Assembly (NCBI GenBank): GCA_024998685.1
Contig: JACOEH010000005.1
Coordinates: forward strand, 1-64,000
Origin: Nitrospira sp.
GTDB lineage: Bacteria > Nitrospirota > Nitrospiria > Nitrospirales > Nitrospiraceae
Direction: 5' to 3'
DNA length: 64,000 nt
The notes beneath the pieces were generated by a model. The model was not told the origin of the DNA, ran no database searches, and worked only from the letters and a program-made list of their open reading frames with translations. Of this stretch, positions 50,130-60,176 are shown piece after piece. A program made the position numbers and the translations under genes. How positions within the stretch are numbered: position 1 is the stretch's first letter; each line of letters begins with the position of its first letter.

Positions 50130-52277
50130 CTATGCTGCCCGTTTCCGCCGTTTTCGAGAGACTACCCGTGAAAGCAGCTGCGTAAATTCTTCTGCCGACA
50201 TTGGTCGCCCAAAGTAATGTCCCTGGACTTCATCACACCCCTGCCCGCGCAGAAGCGTCAACTGTTCGTCAGTTTCCACTCCCTCAGCCAGTACGGACAG
50301 ATTCATACTGTGCGCCAAGGAGATGATCGCGCGAGTAATGGAGGCATTGGCCGAGTTGCTCGTCACGTCTCGAGTGAATGATTGGTCGATCTTGAGCATG
50401 TTCAACGGAAACCGTTGCAGATGGCTCAACGAGGAATAGCCGGTTCCAAAATCATCGATCGACAGCCGAACACCCATGGCCCTGAGTTCCAGCAGCATGG
50501 TGATGGACGTCTCCACATCCCGCATGGTGATCGATTCCGTCAACTCCAATTCGAGAGATTCCGGATTGAGCTGGGTTTCCCCCAACGCCTTCGCAACGGC
50601 ATTCGTCAACGAGGCTCCATGGAAGAATAAATTGGAGACATTCACGGACATTCGAATTGGAGTGTACCCGGCATCTTGCCAGGCTTTGTTTTGTCGGCAG
50701 GCCATGAGCAACACTTCGTCATCCACTTTTTGAATCATTCCCGTTTCTATTGCAACAGGGAGAAACACAGCAGGCAGCAGCATTCCCCGCTGAGGATGAC
50801 GCCACCGGACCAGCGCTTCTGCACCCACGATCCGGTTGGTCCGGATGTCCACTTGCGGCTGGTAATACACAATCAACTCATGGCATTCCAGCGCCTTCCG
50901 CAGGTCATTTTCCATCGCGAGTCGCTCCGTGGCCATTGCATTCATGGCCGCTGAATAGAACTGCGCGTTGTTCCGGCCCTGTTCTTTGGCGTGATACATC
51001 GCAACGTCCGAACTCTTCAGGAGGAGATCCACCGAATCCCCATCGGTGGGGAAGATCGCGATCCCCACACTGACGGTTACGGAAATCTCATGCCCATCGA
51101 TTAAGAAGGACCTCGCCAAGGCTTCCAATATACGGCGGGCCACCGTCCCGGCATCCTGAGCAGCCCGGATGTTCGTCAACAATACAGTAAATTCATCGCC
51201 ACCCAAGCGGGCGAGTTCATGCGTCTCATCCTTTTCCACCGACCGGCCGACAGAATCGCTGTGCCTAATCGAGTCCGACAAACGGTCCGCTACCTGTTTC
51301 AAGAGTAAGTCCCCGACAGTATGGCCCAACGTGTCGTTGATGACTTTGAATCGGTCCAAGTCGAGAAACAGCACCGCGAGCGTCGACTGGTAGCGGCGCG
51401 CATGGGCAAGCGCTTGCGTGACACGATCCTTGAATAACACACGGTTGGGCAGCCCGGTTAGGCTATCGTAATACGCCAGCCGGTGGATTTCCCGCTCCGA
51501 GCGTTTTCGTTCACTGATGTCCTGCGCCGTCCCCACAATTGTGGGGGCTTTCAGCTGATCATCGAATACGGCCTCGGCCTGCAGATTCACGGTAAACTCA
51601 TGCCCGTTCGGCAGCACGATTCGATGGTCCATATCACAGGGCTTTCGTTCCCTGAGGATCAACGTCAGCGCCTGGTCGACGCGCTCGCGGTCTTCCTGAT
51701 GAACAGCATGAAGAAACGCCTCCTTGGTCCCCCCGAAGTCTTGTTGTCGAATTCCCATCAACCGACAGAGTTCCGGCGATGCCGTAAAGTGATCAGTGAA
51801 GGGATGCCACTCCCAATCGCCGATCTTGGCGATCCGCTGCGCCAGACTGAGTCTCGTTTCGCTACGCAGGAGCGCGTTCAACGTGACGCTCCCCCGCAAC
51901 ATGTACCGGACTCGATGTCCCAAGATCGTCGCATTCATCGGTTTGGTGATGAAATCGGTGGCACCGCACTCATACGCGCGGGCGATCGAGTCAGCATCGT
52001 CCAAGGCCGTCATAATCAGAATCGGCACACGGCTCCCTTCCACCGACTCACGCAGTTTTGCGCAAGTGGCAAACCCATCCATCACGGGCATCACCACGTC
52101 CATGATGATAAGATCCGGACGCCGACATACAAACTGCTCTAAGGCTCGCGTACCGTTCGACGCCTCACACACATCGAACCTCGCCTGTTCGAGGGCCTCG
52201 CGTACGAACATTCTGACCAATTCCTCATCGTCGACCACAAGGACTAATGAGGAAGTCTTCTCGTCTTCCCTTTGCAT
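50130..52277 (-). CDS. response regulator with PAS, GGDEF and EAL domains
   Basis: A 715-residue c-di-GMP turnover protein. The receiver domain (10-125) has phosphoacceptor D60 in LIIMDVVMPVMDGF. A PAS/PAC sensor follows (about 145-265, ending DISERKRSEREIHRLAYYDS). The GGDEF domain (about 275-440) has an intact RLGGDEFTVLL and the EAL domain (455-705) has GAEALVRW and the IDDFGTGYSS loop. Both catalytic signatures look intact, so it may synthesise and degrade c-di-GMP. It is the last gene of the leftward operon and the likely phosphorylation target of the hybrid kinase encoded just upstream. Confidence 0.92.
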   Translation of the reverse strand: MQREDEKTSSLVLVVDDEELVRMFVREALEQARFDVCEASNGTRALEQFVCRRPDLIIMDVVMPVMDGFATCAKLRESVEGSRVPILIMTALDDADSIARAYECGATDFITKPMNATILGHRVRYMLRGSVTLNALLRSETRLSLAQRIAKIGDWEWHPFTDHFTASPELCRLMGIRQQDFGGTKEAFLHAVHQEDRERVDQALTLILRERKPCDMDHRIVLPNGHEFTVNLQAEAVFDDQLKAPTIVGTAQDISERKRSEREIHRLAYYDSLTGLPNRVLFKDRVTQALAHARRYQSTLAVLFLDLDRFKVINDTLGHTVGDLLLKQVADRLSDSIRHSDSVGRSVEKDETHELARLGGDEFTVLLTNIRAAQDAGTVARRILEALARSFLIDGHEISVTVSVGIAIFPTDGDSVDLLLKSSDVAMYHAKEQGRNNAQFYSAAMNAMATERLAMENDLRKALECHELIVYYQPQVDIRTNRIVGAEALVRWRHPQRGMLLPAVFLPVAIETGMIQKVDDEVLLMACRQNKAWQDAGYTPIRMSVNVSNLFFHGASLTNAVAKALGETQLNPESLELELTESITMRDVETSITMLLELRAMGVRLSIDDFGTGYSSLSHLQRFPLNMLKIDQSFTRDVTSNSANASITRAIISLAHSMNLSVLAEGVETDEQLTLLRGQGCDEVQGHYFGRPMSAEEFTQLLSRVVSRKRRKRAA

Positions 52278-52323
52278 ATCGGTAAAAGTTGGTTTCCTTA
52301 CTGCCCCAGAGATTTACAATGAC

Positions 52324-55200
52324 TTAGGCGGCTTCTTTTGCCAACAAGCCTTCGATCGATCGCTTCGCTCGAAGATATTCCTTTTCGACGTCGGCGAAAG
52401 CAGCCGGTGCCAACGACAAGTCCCCCGAACAAGCTATGGTCTCGAGCTTTTTGATTTGCTCGGCCAATGTTCTCGCACCGAACATCCCGCTGCTTGATTT
52501 GAGGGAATGTGCAGTTTGGAATAACTCAGCGGCGTTCTGCGCAGCGATGTGCTTCCTCATAGCCTCGATAGATTGCCTCGAAGCATCTAGGTATCGAGAC
52601 AATAGGTCAACATAGATATCTGGTCTGCCGGGGCGGCGAAGGGCGCGTATGCCTTGCAAAGTTCCTTCGTCCAGGCAATCGGTAGACTCGCTCACGGCGG
52701 CAACAACCGATGCGGCCTGACCAATGCTGTCAGGCGTGTTCGAAGAAGATGATCTACTCTGCGACACCCACCGTCGCACCACAGTAATGAGTTGGTGTTG
52801 TCTGAATGGCTTGCTCAAATAATCATCCATGTCTTGAGCTAAACAGCGCTCCCGATCTCCAGCAATCGCATGGGCGGTTAAGGCGACGATCGGCACTCGT
52901 GGGAGCCCGAGATCTTTTTCCCGGATACGGATTGCAGCCGTAGCAGCAAATCCATCCATCTCAGGCATCTGACAATCCATAAACACCAAATCGAACGTGC
53001 GGTTCATCATTGCTTCAACGGCTTCACGCCCGTTGCACGCGGTATGAGCATGATACCCTTCGACCGCAAGCATCTCCGCCGTGACTTCTCGATTCACCGG
53101 ATTGTCCTCTGCCACTAAGACAGACACATCTTTCCGGGGTTCCTGATGGGTCCTTTCAACAGGCATGGGCTCGGGCAAAGCCGAACTCCCTTTCCCTGTC
53201 ATGGCGAGGGCAATGAGACGATTGTAGAGGTGGGATTGATGCACGGGCTTGGTAATCGAACCATCAAGCTCCCCGGCAACATCCGAGGCAAGCCATCGTT
53301 CGTCTTGCCCCATTGAGGTCAGCATGATGATTTTTATCCTCGCCAGCCGACTGTCAGCTCGTATGGCTCTGGCCAATTCAAACCCAGCCATTTCTGGCAT
53401 TTGCCCGTCGATAAGGGCCAGATCGTACAGTGCCTGTGGGCCCGACACATTACGAATGATTTCTAACGCTTCTTTGCCAGATGATACAGTCATGTGAGCA
53501 ATACCCCATCCATTCAGGTATTGGCCAAGAATGTGGCGGCTGGTCGCATTGTCGTCGACCACGAGCACGCGCATCCGGCGGAATGCGTCACAGGCCTCCC
53601 AGCGTTTCGATTCGCCCTTGAGCGACCGAGAGAACGGTACCTTTAACCAAAACGTCGAACCAGCTCCCAAGGAGCTTTCGACACCGATTGTTCCGTTCAT
53701 CAGACGCACCAGCTGCTTAACGATGGTTAAGCCCAGCCCCGTCCCACCGAACTTCCTCGTGGTTGATCCATCCGCTTGCGAGAACGCCTCGAAGATCTTT
53801 TCTTGCACGGAAGGGGCGATTCCTAATCCCGTATCCTTTACCGCTAGGCGGAGCGTGACCAGATCGGCCTTCTCTTCGACGTGAGATACCGACAGCACAA
53901 TTTCTCCTTGTTCTGTAAACTTGACGGCATTCCCCACGAGATTCACGAGGATTTGGCGCAGTCGTGTGACATCTCCTCTCAAATGCCTCGGCACCCCGTC
54001 GAGAATATTGGAAACTAACTCGACCTGTTTCGACTGCACTCGGTGCGCAAAGAGATCCATCACCTCCCCAATCAACTCCTTCAAATCGAAGTCGCTGTTC
54101 TCTAATTGCAATTTACCTGCTTCAATCTTGGAAAAGTCCAGGATATCATTCACCACGTCGAGTAGGGTGATACCTGATTTATCCACAATCTCGACAAACC
54201 GCCGCTGTTTATCCGTCAACTCGGTATGAAGCAATACCTGTGTCATTCCCAGAACTCCGTTCAGTGGAGTTCGAATCTCATGACTCATGTTGGCTAAAAA
54301 TTCTGTCTTCGCCTGACTTGCCGCCTGGGCTTTCTGAGCCAACTCCACCGCCTCATGCGTTTTCTCTTCAAGCTCTTTCGTCCGCTCTTCGACCTTCGTT
54401 TCCAGGGTACGCTGGTATTGCTGAACCTCCTCCTGAGAGGAGGCCAGCCGCTCGACCATCTTATTAAAGGATTCCGCCAACGTCCCGATTTCATCCCTGC
54501 TTGTCACCACCACAGATTGCCGAAAGTCTCCCCCGGCAATCCGTCCTGTTGCTTCGACAAGGTCTTGAACGGGATGAATAAACCGACGGATCAGAAGCAA
54601 GGTCACCATGACACCGACCAATACGACGGCAAATGTTAGGGAGCCGATCCAGAGCAGATACCCGTAGAGTTCTGCGCTCAATCGCTCTTCGCTGAGCCCA
54701 AGCCTCAGATGTCCGATCACTTTTTCTGAAGGATGGGAGTGAAGCTCATCGGCAAATAGGTTGGAATTTGCTCGCGACTCAATCGCGACATGAATATCAA
54801 CATGCCGTCGCCCGCTCTGGTGATCAAGGACCTCTGAGAACGTAGCGCCCGTTGAAAGCGGACCAGACTGAACCGCATTTTCCATCGCATCGTTCGAAAC
54901 CCGATCCTTGGCCTCCTGAATCAATGGATTGTTGTTGGCGTTGTGGATCACCACATACGCGAAATCCGGATCCATCCGCGCACTATTTACAATTACTTTG
55001 AGCGTCTCGACATTCTCTGTATAGACTCCGTATTCGCTGGCCTGCGCCAATATGCCGGCGGTAATCATGCCACGGTGGACTAATTCATCCCGAGTGCTCG
55101 TCACCTCACGATACAGCGCCAGAGAACCGATACTGATCGCAGTCATCAACATAACCGCGATCGTGAGGAGATTGAATTTGGTGGTCAGGCTCGTCTTCAT
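52324..55200 (-). CDS. hybrid sensor histidine kinase
   Basis: 958 residues from the ATG at 55200, which lies 11 bases after the upstream stop; a longer reading overlaps the previous gene. Two membrane helices (about 10-28 and 185-205) enclose a periplasmic sensor domain. Then come HAMP, a coiled coil, HisKA with the phosphorylated His near 306 ([19 protein letters not shown]), HATPase ([16 protein letters not shown]), two receiver domains ([11 protein letters not shown]... and [12 protein letters not shown]...) and a C-terminal HPt domain ([15 protein letters not shown]). It is a BarA-type phosphorelay kinase, probably listening to the substrate-binding protein encoded before it. Confidence 0.92.
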   Translation of the reverse strand: MKTSLTTKFNLLTIAVMLMTAISIGSLALYREVTSTRDELVHRGMITAGILAQASEYGVYTENVETLKVIVNSARMDPDFAYVVIHNANNNPLIQEAKDRVSNDAMENAVQSGPLSTGATFSEVLDHQSGRRHVDIHVAIESRANSNLFADELHSHPSEKVIGHLRLGLSEERLSAELYGYLLWIGSLTFAVVLVGVMVTLLLIRRFIHPVQDLVEATGRIAGGDFRQSVVVTSRDEIGTLAESFNKMVERLASSQEEVQQYQRTLETKVEERTKELEEKTHEAVELAQKAQAASQAKTEFLANMSHEIRTPLNGVLGMTQVLLHTELTDKQRRFVEIVDKSGITLLDVVNDILDFSKIEAGKLQLENSDFDLKELIGEVMDLFAHRVQSKQVELVSNILDGVPRHLRGDVTRLRQILVNLVGNAVKFTEQGEIVLSVSHVEEKADLVTLRLAVKDTGLGIAPSVQEKIFEAFSQADGSTTRKFGGTGLGLTIVKQLVRLMNGTIGVESSLGAGSTFWLKVPFSRSLKGESKRWEACDAFRRMRVLVVDDNATSRHILGQYLNGWGIAHMTVSSGKEALEIIRNVSGPQALYDLALIDGQMPEMAGFELARAIRADSRLARIKIIMLTSMGQDERWLASDVAGELDGSITKPVHQSHLYNRLIALAMTGKGSSALPEPMPVERTHQEPRKDVSVLVAEDNPVNREVTAEMLAVEGYHAHTACNGREAVEAMMNRTFDLVFMDCQMPEMDGFAATAAIRIREKDLGLPRVPIVALTAHAIAGDRERCLAQDMDDYLSKPFRQHQLITVVRRWVSQSRSSSSNTPDSIGQAASVVAAVSESTDCLDEGTLQGIRALRRPGRPDIYVDLLSRYLDASRQSIEAMRKHIAAQNAAELFQTAHSLKSSSGMFGARTLAEQIKKLETIACSGDLSLAPAAFADVEKEYLRAKRSIEGLLAKEAA

Positions 55201-55210
55201 CGAGAAGCTG

Positions 55211-56164
55211 TCACTGGAACACCTGGCTTGCTCTATCAATGACCTGTTGAGGTAACTCAATGTTCATCGACCGAGCGGTTTTCAAATTAACCGAGAAGAG
55301 CACCTTCCTTGGGGGATCCACCTGAATCGACCGAGGATTCGTCTTGTTCAGAATTTTGACGGCGATTTCCGCACATTGGTTTCCGATGTCGCCATAATCC
55401 CGTTCTAGGGCATACAAGGAGCCGGCCTTGACCCATGGAGCCGACAATCCGGCAAATGGAATCTTGTTCCGAAACGAAAACAGTAAGATAGGCTCGGCCG
55501 TCTGTGACGATACTACTACTTGATCTGTGATACCCCAAAGAACATCCACATTATTCGCCAAACTCTCCAGCGCGTCCGGAATGCCACGAGGTGTCTCAAC
55601 AGGCCTCGGTACGAGCTTGATGCCGAGTTTTTTGGCTAGGTTCTGCGCCTGGTCGATTTTCTCCTGGTTCTCTTGCGGACTGTACAGCACTCCGACGGTC
55701 GCAAGTTCAGGGAGTATCCGTCGCATTACTTCAAATTGGCTTTCCAGGGAAAACTCAAGACCAACCCCGGTCAGATTGCCCTTCTTCCTCAACTTCTCCA
55801 GGTGTGCCGTGAGACTGGCGATCATCGGCACCTTTTCATGTTCAGCAAGGACCGCCTGCGTCGCCAATGATCCCACCGTCAAGAACATCGTCGGGGGCTC
55901 GTTCTTGAAGGGTCGGAGCACGTTCGCAGCATTCTCACTGTTACCCTTCAAATTATGGATTTCGATCTCAGCCTGAACTCCGGCACCAGCCAGAGAGACA
56001 CGAAATCCCTGCACCATATCGGTATAGGGAGACGACTCTTGACTGAGGACAATGACTACCTTGGGCGAGGCCGCCACGACCGGCACCGGCTGATGGCTGA
56101 TCCAGAGGAGCGATCCAGTCGCAAGCCAGCAGCTCATCGCCGTTGCTGTTCGGGGAAATAGCAC
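55211..56164 (-). CDS. ABC-type substrate-binding protein (PF04392 type)
   Basis: A 317-residue periplasmic binding protein with a signal peptide ([19 protein letters not shown]) and a type 1 periplasmic fold: [55 protein letters not shown] and [20 protein letters not shown], ending with a [11 protein letters not shown] helix. No ABC permease or ATPase accompanies it. In this setting it probably presents a ligand to the neighbouring kinase rather than to a transporter. Confidence 0.85.
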   Translation of the reverse strand: MLFPRTATAMSCWLATGSLLWISHQPVPVVAASPKVVIVLSQESSPYTDMVQGFRVSLAGAGVQAEIEIHNLKGNSENAANVLRPFKNEPPTMFLTVGSLATQAVLAEHEKVPMIASLTAHLEKLRKKGNLTGVGLEFSLESQFEVMRRILPELATVGVLYSPQENQEKIDQAQNLAKKLGIKLVPRPVETPRGIPDALESLANNVDVLWGITDQVVVSSQTAEPILLFSFRNKIPFAGLSAPWVKAGSLYALERDYGDIGNQCAEIAVKILNKTNPRSIQVDPPRKVLFSVNLKTARSMNIELPQQVIDRASQVFQ

Positions 56165-56180
56165 CGGAGCCGAGTCCCTT

Positions 56181-58241
56181 TCAGAAGCGATATTTCAACT
56201 TCAGCCAATAGGTTCGGCCGTCCTGCAAGATCGTATCTTGGACAAGTTGACCAGACGCAGGATCACTGTAGTGATAGTCAAATATGTTATTGACTTGGGC
56301 GGAGAATTCCCAGCCCGGCAGCACTTGTTGGGTAAAGAACGTCACATTCGTCAGGAACACACTCTTTGCACTGTTCCCGGCAAGTGTGAGACGACTGCTC
56401 ATATAGAGAGTTTGCAGACTGGCAAACACCTTGTCGCGAAACAACGGAATGATGAGATTGCCCTTCACCAGATGCTGCGGAGAATTCGTGAGTAACCGGT
56501 CGCTTGCACTATCTCTCGCTTCTTGGAGCGCATAGCTGACCCGCCCATCCAACCCGTTCGGCCATCTTCCTTCCACCGTCAGCCCAAGGCCCTTTGCATT
56601 GATCTTGCTTCCATTCCGATAGACCAATAGATTGTCGCTCGGGTCAAGGACCTGCTCGATCAACCTGTCAATCTCGTAATAGTAGGCACTGGCAGACCCT
56701 CGAATGTGATGGCCAAGATACTGCTCCAGCACCAATTCGTAGGTATTGATGATTTCTGGTTTGAGGTCCGGGTTGGGTTTGCTGGCATTGGACACGATAT
56801 TGAACTGTTGAAATGGATTGGGGGCACGAAAGGCTCGTCCATAGAGCAGTTTGGCTGTCGTATCTCGCCAGGTATAGATCAACCCAGTCCGAGGATTGAC
56901 CGTTCCCCCGAACGTCGAATAGTGGTCATAGCGAACACCGGCGTTGAGGATTAGGCGGTCGGTGATTGAAAACTCGTCCTGGAAGTACATGGCCCCAATA
57001 TTGGAGTTGCGATTATCGTTCAGGTAGGTCCCTGGAGGGGAAGGACCTGTATTCGACTGATCCATACGAAACTGACTTCTGAATTCGCTCCCCAGCGTGA
57101 CCTTATGCTTCTCAAACAACCGCTGCACCAATGTCAGCTCTCCCCCGGCTTGCTCAGTCGCTACCGCATAATCCTGAGCGGGCGGCAGGGGAACAGGATT
57201 CAGCAAATAATCATCGCGAAAGTAGTAGTTGTCATAATACAGCCGCCCTTTTACCGTGAGCTGATTCGCAAATATATGTTGATATTTGAGATCCACATAG
57301 CTACGGCGATCGACTGCGGCATCTCGTGCATTGTTAAATATGGTGCCAAATGCTGCCGTCGGGATGCCCTTTTTGCGTGCCACATACCCCCCCTGCAGGA
57401 TGAATTCTCCATACGAGACCTTGGCAAAGAAGTTGTCGAAGGTATCCTGATCCATATGGTGGGCGATGCCGTTGTTTGTGGCAGGTGTATTAAACTCTGG
57501 ATAAAACAAATTCTCCTGCCCCACACTGTAGAAATAGGATCCTGAGGCGATGAATTCCAGCCCATTGGATAGTTTTTGCCCATAGGTCAGCCGACCCTTA
57601 TTGGAGGTAAAGCTGGAGTGTTCCCATGACCCTTCCCCCCCCCTGATGTCACGGCCTCGCTTGGTGATCACGTTAATCACCCCGAAAAATGCGTTGGTTC
57701 CATACAAGGAGGAACTCGGGCCGCGGACGACTTCGACGCGTTCAATGAGGTCGACATCGATCGGGGAATCCGTCCCGATCGGTGCCTGATCGAACATTGC
57801 ATCGTTCAATCGGTGTCCATCAACCAGCAACAGGAACCGACTGTTAAAATCGGCAGGGCGGTTGAAGCCACGAATGCCAAGATAGTCATAGAGTCTGTCA
57901 CTGGTGATGAAGAAACCGGGAACGCTCTGGAGGACTTGGGCGAACGTGCGATAGCCGTATTTTCGGACCTGATCTCCAGTAATGATGGTGACAAAAGCCG
58001 GCGCTTCTGTAATCTTCTGTTCGTATTTCGCCGCGCTGTACACGATGGGAGTCTGTCCCAGTAACATCGCCTCTTCACCGGATATCTGGGCAGGCTCACC
58101 TGTGGGAGTTGGTTCGCTTTTGGGGATGACACCTTCCAACTCCGTCTGCGCAATTCCCACCACCGGACTCAGAAGGATCAGCGCAATACCGGTCCAGATT
58201 GAGTAGATCTTGCCCAACTGGCGTCTATGCCAGATCTTCAT
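56181..58241 (-). CDS. TonB-dependent outer membrane receptor
   Basis: 686 residues: signal peptide (about 1-31, ending VVGIAQ), TonB-box region, plug domain (APAFVTIITGDQVRKYGYRT ... GIRGFNRPADFNSRFLLLVDG, IERVEVVRGPSSSLYGTNAF) and a 22-strand barrel ending in the aromatic YWLKLKYRF. The class resembles siderophore/vitamin-type receptors of the CirA/BtuB group. It leads the leftward operon. The substrate is unknown; the putative binding protein downstream may take the same ligand in the periplasm. Confidence 0.9.
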   Translation of the reverse strand: MKIWHRRQLGKIYSIWTGIALILLSPVVGIAQTELEGVIPKSEPTPTGEPAQISGEEAMLLGQTPIVYSAAKYEQKITEAPAFVTIITGDQVRKYGYRTFAQVLQSVPGFFITSDRLYDYLGIRGFNRPADFNSRFLLLVDGHRLNDAMFDQAPIGTDSPIDVDLIERVEVVRGPSSSLYGTNAFFGVINVITKRGRDIRGGEGSWEHSSFTSNKGRLTYGQKLSNGLEFIASGSYFYSVGQENLFYPEFNTPATNNGIAHHMDQDTFDNFFAKVSYGEFILQGGYVARKKGIPTAAFGTIFNNARDAAVDRRSYVDLKYQHIFANQLTVKGRLYYDNYYFRDDYLLNPVPLPPAQDYAVATEQAGGELTLVQRLFEKHKVTLGSEFRSQFRMDQSNTGPSPPGTYLNDNRNSNIGAMYFQDEFSITDRLILNAGVRYDHYSTFGGTVNPRTGLIYTWRDTTAKLLYGRAFRAPNPFQQFNIVSNASKPNPDLKPEIINTYELVLEQYLGHHIRGSASAYYYEIDRLIEQVLDPSDNLLVYRNGSKINAKGLGLTVEGRWPNGLDGRVSYALQEARDSASDRLLTNSPQHLVKGNLIIPLFRDKVFASLQTLYMSSRLTLAGNSAKSVFLTNVTFFTQQVLPGWEFSAQVNNIFDYHYSDPASGQLVQDTILQDGRTYWLKLKYRF

Positions 58242-58502
58242 GGCTTCGTCACCTTTGCTTAGAAGGCAAAACGATCAGTGCCGCGCGTTTTATGCACGCC
58301 TGAAGCGACGATATCAGTATTTTTTTATTGGTAAAGAAATTGGAGGGAATCAGCTATGTGTCTTTATACGTGTCTTTAATTGGACAGAGGAATGGCTAGT
58401 TGATAGGATAGCTAACATTGTGTGCAACGCAACGGCAGTCGGTCTAGGGAGATCAAACCAATTATGGACGACAGCTATTCGAACAGGGACCAGCAGTAAT
58501 TG
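58242..58502. other. divergent promoter region
   Basis: A 260-base gap between the divergent receptor operon (leftward) and the ligase/aminotransferase cluster (rightward). An A/T-rich stretch lies at 58320-58345. No clear -35/-10 pair or regulator site could be identified by eye. Confidence 0.4.
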
Positions 58503-60176
58503 ATGCAGCCCCTCATAGAGATCGCTGAACAACATGTGCTGACGAAACGGCCAATCTGGCGATTTCCGTCAGAAGGCTTAGAGCTCAACTTGGAGGAGCT
58601 GTACAGGCTCTCTCTCCAATACGCACAAAAGTTGGCCGCTCTGGGAATTGGCCATCAAGACAAGGTGGGGCTCGTTTTAGACAACTCCTCAGACTATGTG
58701 GCGCTCATCATTGCGCTGCTCAAACTCAACGCCATTATCGTTCCGCTTCGCCCTAAATGGAATAAGCATACGAAGTGTGACACGTATCTGACCAGGTGTG
58801 ACGATGTCTGCGACTTCAAGCTAGTGCTTTATGAAGATACCGCTCTCGCCAGCGTATTTGAGAGCTGGACAGAAACAACGAGCAAGCCGGCACTCTCCCT
58901 CACTGCCTTCAAATTGAGCCCCGAACTTCCAGACTCCTGTCAACGCCCCAGGACACACCGTCACGATATCGCCGTACTCCAGTTTTCTTCTGGAAGCACA
59001 GGACAACCGAAGGCCGTGATCGTTACACATGGCATGGTAATGGCGCAGCTGGTAAATCTTGTGGAGAATCACACCCGCTCGCGCCGCGGAACTCCCATCG
59101 CGTCCTCCGCATCATGGATGCCCATCCATCACGACATGGGTTTATTTATCGGCGTCTTAAAACCGTTATTCGTCGGGTGTGAGAATTTGCTCGCTCCACC
59201 GAGTTACTACATGCGGAACCCAGGGCGTTGGTTCTCACATTTGTCTACGCACCGCGTCGACTTCACGTTCACCACCAATTCCGCGCTCGCCACGACGCTG
59301 AACTTAATCGCTCGGAAGCTTCAGGGAACTGATATCTCATTGGATGCGCTCCACATCTATATTGTCGCCGAAAAAGTGAGCCCGCTGATGGTACGTCGTT
59401 GCTACGAAATTCTTCCCCAACTGCGCATGCCAACGGATCAGCTGCATGTCGGGTATGGCATGGCTGAAAATGCTTTGGGATGTTCATGCACAAGAACACC
59501 CACCATCAGCATCATACGGTGTCTGATCGACGACCATGGGCACGTCGTCCCCATCGCATCGGATGATTCACGTTCTAATGCAATCGAATTAGTGTCGATT
59601 GGAACGCCTGACAGTCTACATGAGATCACAGTGCGCGACGAGAATGACCGAATCCTACCTGAACTGCACCTGGGCGAAATCAACATTGCAGGGCCCTGTG
59701 TCTCGCCTGGATATCTCAACAATGACGAGGCGACTCGACACGCATTCATCGGTGGGCGATTCCGAAGCGGTGATCTTGGGTTTTTTTACGCGGGTGAACT
59801 CTATTTTTATGGGCGCCGTGACGACATGATTTCCGTAGGCGGACGCAATATTGTGCCAGATGATATCGAAGGGCTGGCAGAGGAATTGCCCTTCATTCGC
59901 CCGACGACAACTTGCTTGATTGGCATAGAAAATGCCTCACAAGGGACAACGGAGCTAGTCCTGTTGGTTGAGATGAGTCCGTTGACTGGGGCAGAGACTT
60001 TAAAAGATTACGCCATGACGGTGCAGCGGCATATCTATTCAGAACTCGTGGTACTGCTCACACATGTGCTCTTTTGCCCCAAAGGAACCATTGAAAAAAC
60101 GTCCAGCGGCAAGAAGCGACGCAAAATCATTCGAACGCGCTTGATGAATAAGCACATAGAAACGATAGGGACTTGA
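58503..60176 (+). CDS. fatty-acyl-AMP ligase-like enzyme (ANL superfamily)
   Basis: A 557-residue adenylate-forming enzyme. Motifs: A3 LQFSSGSTGQPKAVIVTHG near 160-177, the WMPIHHDMGL segment typical of FAAL/FadD32-type ligases, A5 VGYGMAENALG, the RSGDLGFF...GRRDDMISVGGRNIVPDDIE hinge, and a late KTSSGKKRRKIIR lysine. The FAAL-type features suggest activation of a long-chain acid as acyl-AMP and loading on a carrier protein rather than CoA. No carrier-protein gene is in view. It ends immediately before the aminotransferase fusion gene. TTG at 58500 is an alternative start. Confidence 0.83.
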   Translation: MQPLIEIAEQHVLTKRPIWRFPSEGLELNLEELYRLSLQYAQKLAALGIGHQDKVGLVLDNSSDYVALIIALLKLNAIIVPLRPKWNKHTKCDTYLTRCDDVCDFKLVLYEDTALASVFESWTETTSKPALSLTAFKLSPELPDSCQRPRTHRHDIAVLQFSSGSTGQPKAVIVTHGMVMAQLVNLVENHTRSRRGTPIASSASWMPIHHDMGLFIGVLKPLFVGCENLLAPPSYYMRNPGRWFSHLSTHRVDFTFTTNSALATTLNLIARKLQGTDISLDALHIYIVAEKVSPLMVRRCYEILPQLRMPTDQLHVGYGMAENALGCSCTRTPTISIIRCLIDDHGHVVPIASDDSRSNAIELVSIGTPDSLHEITVRDENDRILPELHLGEINIAGPCVSPGYLNNDEATRHAFIGGRFRSGDLGFFYAGELYFYGRRDDMISVGGRNIVPDDIEGLAEELPFIRPTTTCLIGIENASQGTTELVLLVEMSPLTGAETLKDYAMTVQRHIYSELVVLLTHVLFCPKGTIEKTSSGKKRRKIIRTRLMNKHIETIGT

